Shown here: positions 16,955 through 24,161 of the stretch, one piece after another
How positions within the stretch are numbered: the stretch's first letter is position 1
How the letters are laid out: every line of letters begins with the position of its first letter
Origin: Actinomycetota bacterium
Lineage (GTDB): Bacteria; Actinomycetota; Thermoleophilia; Solirubrobacterales; 70-9
Direction: 5' to 3'
DNA: 30,913 nucleotides
Assembly (NCBI GenBank): GCA_018268695.1
Contig: JAFDWD010001082.1
Coordinates: 1-30,913, forward strand
Notes under the pieces: generated by a model
Seen by the model: the letters and a program-made list of their open reading frames with translations, nothing else
Told to the model about the DNA's origin: nothing
Databases searched by the model: none
Position numbers and translations under genes: made by a program

Positions 16955-18091
16955 GTGACCGCCACCGTCACCCGTGTGAGGAGTTGGACCCTGCGCCTGC
17001 CGCTGCCCACCCCGATTGCCCTGGGCCGGATGGCGGTCGCCGAGCGCGAGTACGTTGTCGTGCGGGTCGATGACGAGGACAGCGGTGCCGCCGGCGCGAG
17101 CTGGAGCCTGACCCGGGGCCTGCCGATCGCCGAGTCGCTCGACCGGCTGCTCGCCGAACGGGTGGTCGGGGCCGGGGTCGCCGACACCGCCCGCTTCTGG
17201 CACGAGGCGCTGAACGTCGCAGGCCCGGCGGGGCAGAGCGGCACCGCGATGCGGGCGTTGAGCTTGCTCGACATCTGCCTCTGGGACCTGAAGGCCCGCG
17301 TTGCCGGTCTGCCGTTGCACCGGCTGCTCGGCGGCCTGCGTCAGGAGGTGCCGGTGATGGCGATCAGCGCCTATCCGATCGTCGGCCTGATGGCCGACGC
17401 CGCCGGCGAGCGGCTGGCCGAGCTGCGCCGCGCCGGCCACGACCTGGTCAAGGCGGCCCGCTGGCCCGACCCGGCCGACACCGCCCGGCTGATCGCCCGC
17501 GCCGGGTTGCCGCCCGGGACCCTCGTCGTCGACGCCGCCTGGGCATGGGATGGCGCCTTCGCCGCCCTCACCGAGCTGCGCCGCTGGGGCGAGGTCGAGC
17601 TGGCCTGGCTCGAGGATCCGATCGCCGCCGGCCGCATCGATGCCTACCTGCAGCTGCGCGAGCGCTGCCCGCAGCCGCTCGGGGTCGGCGACGAGGTCTC
17701 CGACCTGCAGCTGCTCGACCGCCTCGTCCGCGAGGGGATCGCAGACGTGCTGCGCCTCGACGCGACCGTGGCCGGTGGCATCACCGGCATCCAGCGACTG
17801 CTCGACTCCTGCTGGCTGGCCGGCGTACCCGCCTCGCTGCACGTCGGGCTGCCGATCCACCTGCACCTGGCGGCCGCCCACCCCGCCGTCAACTACGTCG
17901 AGGCCTTCGTCGGCGAGGACCTCGCCCTCGACCCGGTCGAACGGCTGCTCGGCACGGCGCCGACGGTAGAGCGCGGCCGGGTCCGCGCCCCGGCCGGGCC
18001 CGGCCTCGGCTTCGAGCTCGACTGGGAGCAGGTCGAGGCGCGAGCGCACTTCCATACCGACACAGACAGACAAGGACAGGAGCCCCGATGA
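16955..18091 (+). CDS. Enolase-superfamily (mandelate racemase/MLE) protein
   Basis: 378 residues from GTG 16955; upstream in-frame sequence runs through the operators and is unlikely to be coding. The N-terminal capping domain is RVRSWTLRLPLPTPIALG and RALSLLDICLWDLKARVAGLPLHRLLGG. Barrel residues in order: K166 (VKAAR, where the superfamily usually has KxK), D193 (VVDAAWAWD), E220 (AWLEDPI), D246-E247 (VGDEVSD), D269 (LRLDAT) and H296 (SLHVGLP). The metal ligands D193, E220 and E247 and the D269-H296 dyad match the mandelate racemase subgroup (acid-sugar dehydratases and racemases). The missing second Lys makes the reaction uncertain. The stop overlaps the next gene (ATGA). Likely an acid-sugar dehydratase or epimerase in the pathway. 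Confidence 0.85.
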   Translation: MTATVTRVRSWTLRLPLPTPIALGRMAVAEREYVVVRVDDEDSGAAGASWSLTRGLPIAESLDRLLAERVVGAGVADTARFWHEALNVAGPAGQSGTAMRALSLLDICLWDLKARVAGLPLHRLLGGLRQEVPVMAISAYPIVGLMADAAGERLAELRRAGHDLVKAARWPDPADTARLIARAGLPPGTLVVDAAWAWDGAFAALTELRRWGEVELAWLEDPIAAGRIDAYLQLRERCPQPLGVGDEVSDLQLLDRLVREGIADVLRLDATVAGGITGIQRLLDSCWLAGVPASLHVGLPIHLHLAAAHPAVNYVEAFVGEDLALDPVERLLGTAPTVERGRVRAPAGPGLGFELDWEQVEARAHFHTDTDRQGQEPR

Positions 18092-19053
18092 CCACCACCT
18101 CCGCCCCGGTCGAGATCGCCGCCGGCGTCTACCGCGTTCCCTCCCAGCTCGGTGTCCGCCGCATCGCCCAGTGGCTGGTCCTCGGCGACGAGGGCGTCAT
18201 CCTGATCGACAGCGGCGTCGCCGGCACGGTCCGCGAGCAGATCCTGCCCGCGCTCGCGGCGCTTGGCCGGAGCCCGGAGGAGATCGTCGAGGTCGCCATC
18301 TCTCACGCCGACGTCGACCACTACGGCGGCAACGCCGAACTGCGCGAGCTGGCGCCGCAGGCGCGGATCCGCTGCGGCGCCGCCGACCGGCCGCTGATCG
18401 AATCCTGGCAGCGGATCGGCTCCGAGCGCTATGGCTGGTACCCCCAGCACGGACTCGCCTACGACGAGGCGACGCTGCGGTGGCTGCGGGACGCCGCCGG
18501 CCCCGACACCGAGCTCGACGGGGTCCTGGGCGAGGGCGAGGAGATCGGTGCCGGCGGCGCGACGCTGCGGGTGCTCGAGCTGCCCGGCCACACTCCCGGC
18601 CACATCGGCTTCGCCGTCGAGGACACCGTGATCGTCGTCGACGCGTTGCTGGAGAGCGGCCTCTACAACGTCGACGGCGAGCGGATCAGCCCGCCGATCT
18701 ACGTCACCGCCGGCGGCTACCGCAGCTCGATCGAGAAGGTGCGCGCGCTCGCACCGGCGCGGCTGGAGACCGCCCACTTCCCGGACGTGACCGGCGAGGA
18801 CGTCGCCGAGTTCCTCGACCTGAGCGCCGCTTTCGTCGCCGACCTCGACCGGATCGTCATCGAGCAGCTGGCCCAAGGCGCGTGCACCGTGGCGGAGATG
18901 ACCGAGGCCGCGGCCGCCGAGCTCGGCCCCTTCCCGGAGATGGGTATCGAGCTCGGGCGCAGCGTCGGCGCCCACCTCGACGACCTCGTCGAGGTGGGCC
19001 AGGCACGGCAGGTCGAGGGCGCCGAGAAACCCACCTGGGAGGCCGATGCATGA
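18088..19053 (+). CDS. Metallo-beta-lactamase-fold hydrolase
   Basis: 321 residues; ATG 18088 has AGGAG six bases upstream and overlaps the previous stop. The N-terminal half has GVYRVPSQ...WLVLGDEGVILIDSGV, then the metal motif ISHADVDHYGG (H73, D75, D77, H78), LPGHTPGHIGF (H168, H172), D185 in VIVVDALL and AHFPDVTG. The canonical HxHxDH is HxDxDH here. Residues from about 240 on form a helical C-terminal extension (LSAAFVADLDRIVIEQLAQ...) resembling a small winged-helix-like tail. A lactonase or thioesterase role in sugar-acid catabolism is plausible: it is coupled to the enolase-type gene, where a sugar lactone would need opening. Not proven. Confidence 0.85.
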   Translation: MTTTSAPVEIAAGVYRVPSQLGVRRIAQWLVLGDEGVILIDSGVAGTVREQILPALAALGRSPEEIVEVAISHADVDHYGGNAELRELAPQARIRCGAADRPLIESWQRIGSERYGWYPQHGLAYDEATLRWLRDAAGPDTELDGVLGEGEEIGAGGATLRVLELPGHTPGHIGFAVEDTVIVVDALLESGLYNVDGERISPPIYVTAGGYRSSIEKVRALAPARLETAHFPDVTGEDVAEFLDLSAAFVADLDRIVIEQLAQGACTVAEMTEAAAAELGPFPEMGIELGRSVGAHLDDLVEVGQARQVEGAEKPTWEADA

Positions 19054-19061
19054 TAACTTGA

Positions 19062-19095
19062 TTTCACTATATGAATAAGATTTCACAATCTGAAA
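19062..19095. promoter_or_regulatory. Two inverted repeats over the IclR gene start
   Basis: An AT-rich island holds TTTCA-CTATA-TGAAT (19062-19076) and TTTCA-CAATC-TGAAA (19081-19095), 15-bp inverted repeats with centres 19 bp apart. The first covers the ATG at 19071 and the second lies within codons 4-9. IclR proteins bind similar short palindromes as pairs of dimers, so this is a probable autoregulatory operator. Confidence 0.6.
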
Positions 19096-19889
19096 AAGCT
19101 GCATCTCCTTCCTCCTCCCGCATCCAGTCCGTCTCCCGCGCCGCCCGGCTGTTGATGTACGTCGCCGGACAGGACGACGGGGCCACCACGACCGACGCCG
19201 CCGCGGCAGCCGCCCTCCCCGTCCCCACGGCACATCACCTGCTCTCGACGCTCACCGAAGAGGGCCTGCTGGCGCGCGGCGAGGGCCGGCGCTTCGTCCT
19301 CGGCCCCGGCGTCGCCGCGCTCGCCGCCGCCTACACCCAGGCCGAGGCCGTGCCGGGCTGGTTGCTGGAGCCGCTGCGCCGACTCGTCCGCGAGCAACAG
19401 GAGACCGCCTATCTGAGCGCCTGGCGCGGCGACGAAATCCGCGTCCTCGCCTCGCTCGAAAGCGGCGCCGCGGTCCGCGTCGCCGGTGCCGAACGCGGTC
19501 CCTACCCCTCCCCTCACGGCCGCGCCACCGGCAAGCTGCTCCTCGCCCTGGCCGACCCCCAGCAGCGCGCCGCGGTCCTCGGCGAGGGCCGGCTCGAGGC
19601 CGCCACCGCGAAGACCATCGTCGACCGCGAGGCGCTCGCCGCCGAGTTCGAGCAGATCCGCAAGCGCGGCTGGGCGGTCGACGCCGAGGAGTACATCGAG
19701 GGCGTCTGCTGCATCTCGGCCCCGGCCATCGTCAACGACGTGGTCGTCGCCGCCTACACGGTCTCGGTCCCCGCCCACCACTTCGACCGCCGCCGCGCGG
19801 TCCTGCTCGGCGCCGTCGAAGGCGCCGCCACGGAAGCCACCCACGCCCACGTCCAACACTCGGAGGAAACCCCCGATGACCAGCACTGA
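19071..19889 (+). CDS. IclR-family transcriptional regulator
   Basis: 272 residues. Helix-turn-helix domain from about 17 to 80 (RIQSVSRAARLLMYVAGQ, then TTTDAAAAAALPVPTAHHLLSTLTEEGLLAR) and effector-binding domain from about 95 to 265. The latter has ETAYLSAWRGDEIRVLASLES, PSPHGRATGKLLLA and RGWAVDAEEYIEGVCCISAPAI, the usual IclR ligand-site segments. The ATG at 19071 has no ribosome binding site and lies in an AT-rich segment, so leaderless translation is possible; no later start precedes the conserved domain. It overlaps the start of E1alpha by 14 bp and so lies in the same transcript. It probably controls the E1/E2 genes in response to an acid intermediate. Confidence 0.93.
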   Translation: MNKISQSEKAASPSSSRIQSVSRAARLLMYVAGQDDGATTTDAAAAAALPVPTAHHLLSTLTEEGLLARGEGRRFVLGPGVAALAAAYTQAEAVPGWLLEPLRRLVREQQETAYLSAWRGDEIRVLASLESGAAVRVAGAERGPYPSPHGRATGKLLLALADPQQRAAVLGEGRLEAATAKTIVDREALAAEFEQIRKRGWAVDAEEYIEGVCCISAPAIVNDVVVAAYTVSVPAHHFDRRRAVLLGAVEGAATEATHAHVQHSEETPDDQH

Positions 19890-20859
19890 GGAAGCGACCC
19901 CCGCCGCTCCGACGAAGGAGGTCCAGCTCGACCTCCTGCGGGCGATGGTCGAGATCCGCCATTTCGAGGACGCCTGCCACCGCCTCTTCGCTCAAGGCCT
20001 GGTGCGCGGCTCCACCCATCTCGGCCAGGGCCAGGAGGCCGTCTCGGTCGGCGCCTGCCGGGCGCTCGGCGAGGGCGACACGATGACCTGCACCTACCGC
20101 GGCCACGCCGCGACCCTGGCCATGGGGGCGCCGCTGGATCGCTCCTTCGGCGAGATCCTCGGCAAGGCCGGAGGCCTCTGCGGCGGCAAGGGCGGCTCGA
20201 TGCACCTGACTGACGTCAGCGTCGGCGCGATGGGCTCCTTCGCGATCGTCGGCGCCCACCTGCCGATCGCCACCGGTCTCGCCTTCGCCTCCCGCTACCG
20301 CAAGACGAGCGAGGTCAGCGTCTGCTTCTTCGGCGACGGCTCCACCAACATAGGCGCCTTTCACGAGGCGCTCAACCTGGCCTCGATCTGGAAGCTGCCG
20401 GCGATCTTCGTCTGCGAGAACAACCTGTACGGCGAGTACTCGCCGATCGCGACGACGACGCCGGTGGCCAATATCGCCGACCGCGCCGACGCCTACCGGA
20501 TGGCGAAGGCTACCGTCGACGGCAACGACGTCCTCGCTGTCGGTGCGGTCACGGCGGAAGCGGTGGCGCGGGCGCGCGGTGGCGCGGGTCCGACCCTGAT
20601 CGAGGCGCTCACCTATCGCCAGAAGGGCCACTCGCGCTCGGACCCGGCGAGCTACCGCCCCGAGGGCGAGCTCGAGGCCTGGCTGGAGCGCGATCCGATC
20701 CTCGTCCACGAACGCGCCCTGCGGGCCGCCGGTGTCGGGCAGACCGAGATCGACGAGGTCAAGGCGGCCGCCGAGGGCGCCGTCGCCGCCGCCCTCGAGC
20801 GTGCCACCAACTGGCCCGACCCCGCCCCCGAGTCCCGACTGGAGCACGTCTACGCATGA
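19876..20859 (+). CDS. 2-oxoacid dehydrogenase E1 component, alpha subunit
   Basis: 327 residues, thiamine-diphosphate E1alpha of the pyruvate/acetoin/branched-chain 2-oxoacid dehydrogenase family. Motifs: THLGQGQEAVSVG (47-59), TYRGHA, GGKGGSMHL (103-111), and the ThDP-binding GDGSTN (from 153) with NN (182-183) exactly 26 residues after GDG. KGHSRSDP is the phosphorylation-loop-like segment. The GGLCGGKGGSMH wording is close to acetoin dehydrogenase AcoA and related enzymes. GGAGG lies nine bases before ATG 19876, and the gene overlaps the IclR gene. With E1beta it decarboxylates a 2-oxoacid (or cleaves a diketone-like compound) and passes the acyl group to E2. The actual substrate is unknown. 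Confidence 0.94.
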   Translation: MTSTEEATPAAPTKEVQLDLLRAMVEIRHFEDACHRLFAQGLVRGSTHLGQGQEAVSVGACRALGEGDTMTCTYRGHAATLAMGAPLDRSFGEILGKAGGLCGGKGGSMHLTDVSVGAMGSFAIVGAHLPIATGLAFASRYRKTSEVSVCFFGDGSTNIGAFHEALNLASIWKLPAIFVCENNLYGEYSPIATTTPVANIADRADAYRMAKATVDGNDVLAVGAVTAEAVARARGGAGPTLIEALTYRQKGHSRSDPASYRPEGELEAWLERDPILVHERALRAAGVGQTEIDEVKAAAEGAVAAALERATNWPDPAPESRLEHVYA

Positions 20860-21836
20860 CCTCGACCGTGACCTACAAACAGGCCGTCACGATGGCGATG
20901 GCCGACGAGCTCGCCGCCGACCCTGACGTCTTCGTGATCGGCGAGGACGTCGGCGCCGCGGGCGGCGCCTTCAAGACCAGCGAAGGGCTGTTCGAGCGCT
21001 TCGGCCCCGAGCGCGTGCTCGACACGCCGATCTCCGAGCAGGCGATCGTCGGCGCCGCGATCGGCGCCGCCACCCAGGGCCTGCGCCCGATCGCCGAGGT
21101 GATGTTCGCCGACTTCGCCGCAGTCTGCTTCGACCAGATCGCCAACGAGCTCGCCAAGTACCGCTACATGACCGCCGGTCAGGTCTCGGTGCCGGTCACG
21201 ATCCGGATGGCGAGCGGCGCGGGCGCGGGCTTCGGCGCCCAGCACTCGCAGACCTGCGAGAACTGGTTCCTCAACGTCCCCGGCCTGAAGCTCGTCGTCC
21301 CCGGCACCTGCGCCGACGCCTACGCGCTGCTGCGGGCCGCCGTGCGCGACCCCGACCCGGTGCTCTACTTCGAGCACAAGGGTCTGTTCAATCTCAAGGA
21401 AGAGCTGCCCGAGCAGATCGAGCCGCTGCAGCTGGGCAAGGCCGAGATCGTCCGCCGCGGCAGCGACGTCACCGTCGTCGCCACCCAGGCGATGCGCCAT
21501 CGGGCGCTGGAGGCGGCCGAGAGCGTCGCCGGTGAGGGAATCGAGGTCGAGCTGATCGACCCGCGCACCGTCGAGCCCTTCGACTACGACGCCGTCTTCG
21601 ACAGCGTCGACGCAAGCAACCGCCTGCTGGTCGTCCAGGAGGCGAGCCCGGCCGGAAGCTGGGGCGCGACCCTGGTCGCCCGGGTGATGCAGGAGCGCTT
21701 CGAGTCGCTCGACGCGCCGCCGCAGCTGCTCGCCGCCGATCCCACCCCCGTTCCCTACGCCGGTGCTCTGGAAGCCGCCTGGATGCCGGACGTGGAGCGG
21801 ATCGTGGACGCCATCAAGTCGACCGTCAGCTTCTAG
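20856..21836 (+). CDS. 2-oxoacid dehydrogenase E1 component, beta subunit
   Basis: 326 residues, transketolase-like beta subunit. It has VFVIGEDVG (25-33), the conserved DTPISEQAIVGAAIGAA segment, MFADFAAVCFDQI, MASGAGAGFGAQHSQ and a C-terminal transketolase domain with DVTVVATQAM, ELIDPRTVEPFD and LLVVQEASPAGSWGA. It overlaps E1alpha by ATGA and precedes E2 by 11 bp with AGGAGGAAC, so the three are one operon. With E1alpha it forms the heterotetrameric E1. Length and order agree with AcoB/PdhB-type enzymes. Confidence 0.94.
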   Translation: MTSTVTYKQAVTMAMADELAADPDVFVIGEDVGAAGGAFKTSEGLFERFGPERVLDTPISEQAIVGAAIGAATQGLRPIAEVMFADFAAVCFDQIANELAKYRYMTAGQVSVPVTIRMASGAGAGFGAQHSQTCENWFLNVPGLKLVVPGTCADAYALLRAAVRDPDPVLYFEHKGLFNLKEELPEQIEPLQLGKAEIVRRGSDVTVVATQAMRHRALEAAESVAGEGIEVELIDPRTVEPFDYDAVFDSVDASNRLLVVQEASPAGSWGATLVARVMQERFESLDAPPQLLAADPTPVPYAGALEAAWMPDVERIVDAIKSTVSF

Positions 21837-21847
21837 GAGGAACAACG

Positions 21848-23044
21848 ATGCCCGACGTCCCCATGCCCCGCCTCTCGGACTCGATGGAGGAGGGCACCGT
21901 CTTGCGGTGGCTGAAACAGGTCGGCGAAGAGGTCGCGCTCGGCGAGCCGCTTGTCGAAATCGAGACCGACAAGGCGAACATGGTCTACGAGGCCGACGTC
22001 GCCGGAACGCTGACGCAGATCGTCGTGGCCGACGACGAGGGCGCACCCGTCGGCAGTCCTATCGCCGTGATCGGCGAGCCGTCGCAGGCGCCGGCCGCGA
22101 CGACGGCACCGGCGGCAACGGCCGAGGTGGCATCTCCTGCGACCGAGGTCCAGAGCGCACCGAGAGACAGCGGGCGGATCAGGGCTTCTCCCGTCGCGCG
22201 AAGGCTTGCCAAGGACCAGGGCATCGACCTGGCCTCGATAGCCGGGTCGGCGCGTGGCGGAAGAATCGTGAAGCGGGACGTGAAGCAGGCCGCGGAAGGT
22301 GCCGGCGGCACGCCGGGAGCTGACTCCGGGAGCGCCGGGACCGAGACGGCGAAGGGTGCGGCGGAGGTCCAGGAGTTGACGAAGTTGCAGCAGGTGGTGG
22401 CGCGTCGGATGGCGGAGTCAAAGGCGACGGCGCCGCACTTCTATCTGGAAGCCGAGGTCGACATGAGCCGCGCGGTCGAAGCACGAGCGGCGATCAAGTC
22501 CGCGGCGAACGATGGCGACGTCGTCCCCTCCTTCAACGACATGGTAGTCAAGGCCTGTGCTTTGGCCCTGAAGGAATTCCCCAGGGCCAATGGCGCATAT
22601 AAGGACGGGCGCTTTGAGCTCTATTCGCGAGTGAACGTCGGCATCGCCGTCGCCGCCCAGGACGCATTGGTGGTCCCGACCCTCTTCGACGCGGACACGA
22701 AGGGCCTCAGGCAGATCGCCGTCGAGGCAAGAGCCCTGGCAACCAAGGTCCGCGAAGGAACGATCACCCCACCGGAGCTCTCCGGCGGCACCTTCACCGT
22801 CTCCAACCTCGGCATGTTCGGCATCGACTCCTTCAGCGCGATCGTCAACTCCCCGCAGGCCGGGATCTTGGCGGTGGGACGGATCGCCGAACGTCCCGCC
22901 GTGCGAAACGGGCAAATGGTCCCCGCCCAGCTGATGAACGTCACCCTCTCCTGCGATCACCGCATCCTCTATGGCGCCGACGGGGCCAAGTTCCTCGCCC
23001 GGGTCCGGCAGCTGCTGGAGGAGCCGGTCGGCCTGGCGCTGTAG
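21848..23044 (+). CDS. 2-oxoacid dehydrogenase E2 (dihydrolipoamide acyltransferase)
   Basis: 398 residues. Single lipoyl domain (about 1-77) with lipoylation site K42 in ETDKANM. An Ala/Pro/Thr-rich linker is followed by the E1/E3-binding domain (about 111-146, RIRASPVARRLAKDQGIDLASIAGSARGGRIVKRDV in two stretches), a second linker, and the catalytic acyltransferase domain (about 178-398) ending with CDHRILYGADGA, where H371 and the D378-G379 pair follow the HxxxDG-type motif. It transfers the acyl group from E1 to CoA. AGGAGG precedes ATG 21848. No E3 (dihydrolipoamide dehydrogenase) follows, so a chromosomal housekeeping E3 must serve the complex. Transcription ends at the hairpin at 23051. 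Confidence 0.94.
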   Translation: MPDVPMPRLSDSMEEGTVLRWLKQVGEEVALGEPLVEIETDKANMVYEADVAGTLTQIVVADDEGAPVGSPIAVIGEPSQAPAATTAPAATAEVASPATEVQSAPRDSGRIRASPVARRLAKDQGIDLASIAGSARGGRIVKRDVKQAAEGAGGTPGADSGSAGTETAKGAAEVQELTKLQQVVARRMAESKATAPHFYLEAEVDMSRAVEARAAIKSAANDGDVVPSFNDMVVKACALALKEFPRANGAYKDGRFELYSRVNVGIAVAAQDALVVPTLFDADTKGLRQIAVEARALATKVREGTITPPELSGGTFTVSNLGMFGIDSFSAIVNSPQAGILAVGRIAERPAVRNGQMVPAQLMNVTLSCDHRILYGADGAKFLARVRQLLEEPVGLAL

Positions 23045-23050
23045 GCGTTG

Positions 23051-23084
23051 CCGGGGCGGCGCCGCCGAGGCGGCGCCGCCCCGG
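23051..23084. terminator. Bidirectional hairpin between convergent operons
   Basis: Perfect 16-bp inverted repeat (CCGGGGCGGCGCCGCC and its complement) separated by two bases, seven bases after the E2 stop and directly abutting the stop of the Gfo/Idh gene on the other strand. No T-run. It very likely ends transcription from both sides. Confidence 0.8.
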
Positions 23085-24161
23085 TCAGGAGTTGGCGGGG
23101 GTGAGGTAGTCGGCGATCGCCCGGGGCTCGTCGAGGCGGGCGGAGTCGGCGAGGGCGAAGGTGAGGGCGATCGAGCGGAGATTGTCGCGGCCATTGGTCT
23201 CCGGAGCCCTGCCGCTGACGAGGCTGCGGTGGAATGCCTCGAGGACGTAGCTGCGGTCCTCGGGGGTGTCCATCGGGATCTCGGCTTCGAGCCAGCCGTT
23301 GCGCTCGATGAAACCGTCCATCTGCACCGCGAGCCAGGGCAGCTCGGGGCGGACGAGGACGCGATTGTTCACGAATTCGATCTGGCCTTCCTCGCACTCG
23401 ATGTACCAGTCGCCGTCGAAGGTGGTCTGGCGGCCGCGGGCGCCCCAGGAGCCGAAGTACTCGACCACGCCGCCGCCCTCGAGCTGCAGCACCGCGTTCA
23501 GCATCGGCGGGTGGCGGAACCAGCTCCAGCTCGGGTTGTAGCTGTGGCCGTAGACGACGGCGGGCTCGCATCGGAGCAGGCCGCGGATCTGATCGAGGTG
23601 GTGGATCGCCATGTCGCGGATGTACTCGTAGGCGGCGAACCCGTGGGGCTCGTCCGGCGTGACGAAGTGGAGCTCCTTGCGGTACGTGATGTTGGCGAAG
23701 CCGAGCGGGCCCAACCAGCCTTCCTTCATGATTCGCGCAACGACCTGAGCGGCGCGGCGGAAGCGGTAGTTCTGGCTCACCATCAGGGTCCTGTCCGCAG
23801 CCTCGGCGCGGCTGACCAGCTCCAGCGAGTTGGCCATGGTGTCGGCCAGCGGCTTCTCGATCAGCACGTCGAGGCCGGCCTCGAAAGCTTCGGTGGCGAC
23901 CGCCAGGTGACTGGCGACGGGAGTGACGATCAGCGCCGCGTCGGCCTCGACGGCCGCGGCCGCCTCGGCGAGGCCGGCGAAGCGGCGCTCGGCCGGGATC
24001 CCGTGCATCTCGCCCTGCTCGGCCAGCGCCTCCGGGTCGAGGTCGGCGATCGCGACCAACTCCCACCGCGGCGAGGAGACGATGCGCGGCACCCAGGTCG
24101 CTCCCCAGCCGTTGACGCCGACCTGGATGACCCTCAGCTTGACCTCTCCTGCACTACCCAT
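23085..24161 (-). CDS. Gfo/Idh/MocA-family oxidoreductase
   Basis: 358 residues. N-terminal Rossmann fold with VIQVGVNGWGATWV (11-24), IADLDPEAL, and the family signature EKPLA (102-106). The C-terminal Gfo/Idh/MocA alpha/beta domain includes RDMAIHHLDQIRGLL (HHLD at 187-190), where family members place the catalytic His. These NAD(P)-dependent enzymes oxidise sugars, inositols or glycosides, often at C3. ATG 24161 overlaps the ABC ATPase stop by 8 bp, with GGAGAG upstream. It is last gene of the leftward transport operon. Pairing with the TIM-barrel protein is reminiscent of inositol, levoglucosan or 3-keto-glycoside pathways, which is a suggestion only. Confidence 0.9.
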   Translation of the reverse strand: MGSAGEVKLRVIQVGVNGWGATWVPRIVSSPRWELVAIADLDPEALAEQGEMHGIPAERRFAGLAEAAAAVEADAALIVTPVASHLAVATEAFEAGLDVLIEKPLADTMANSLELVSRAEAADRTLMVSQNYRFRRAAQVVARIMKEGWLGPLGFANITYRKELHFVTPDEPHGFAAYEYIRDMAIHHLDQIRGLLRCEPAVVYGHSYNPSWSWFRHPPMLNAVLQLEGGGVVEYFGSWGARGRQTTFDGDWYIECEEGQIEFVNNRVLVRPELPWLAVQMDGFIERNGWLEAEIPMDTPEDRSYVLEAFHRSLVSGRAPETNGRDNLRSIALTFALADSARLDEPRAIADYLTPANS

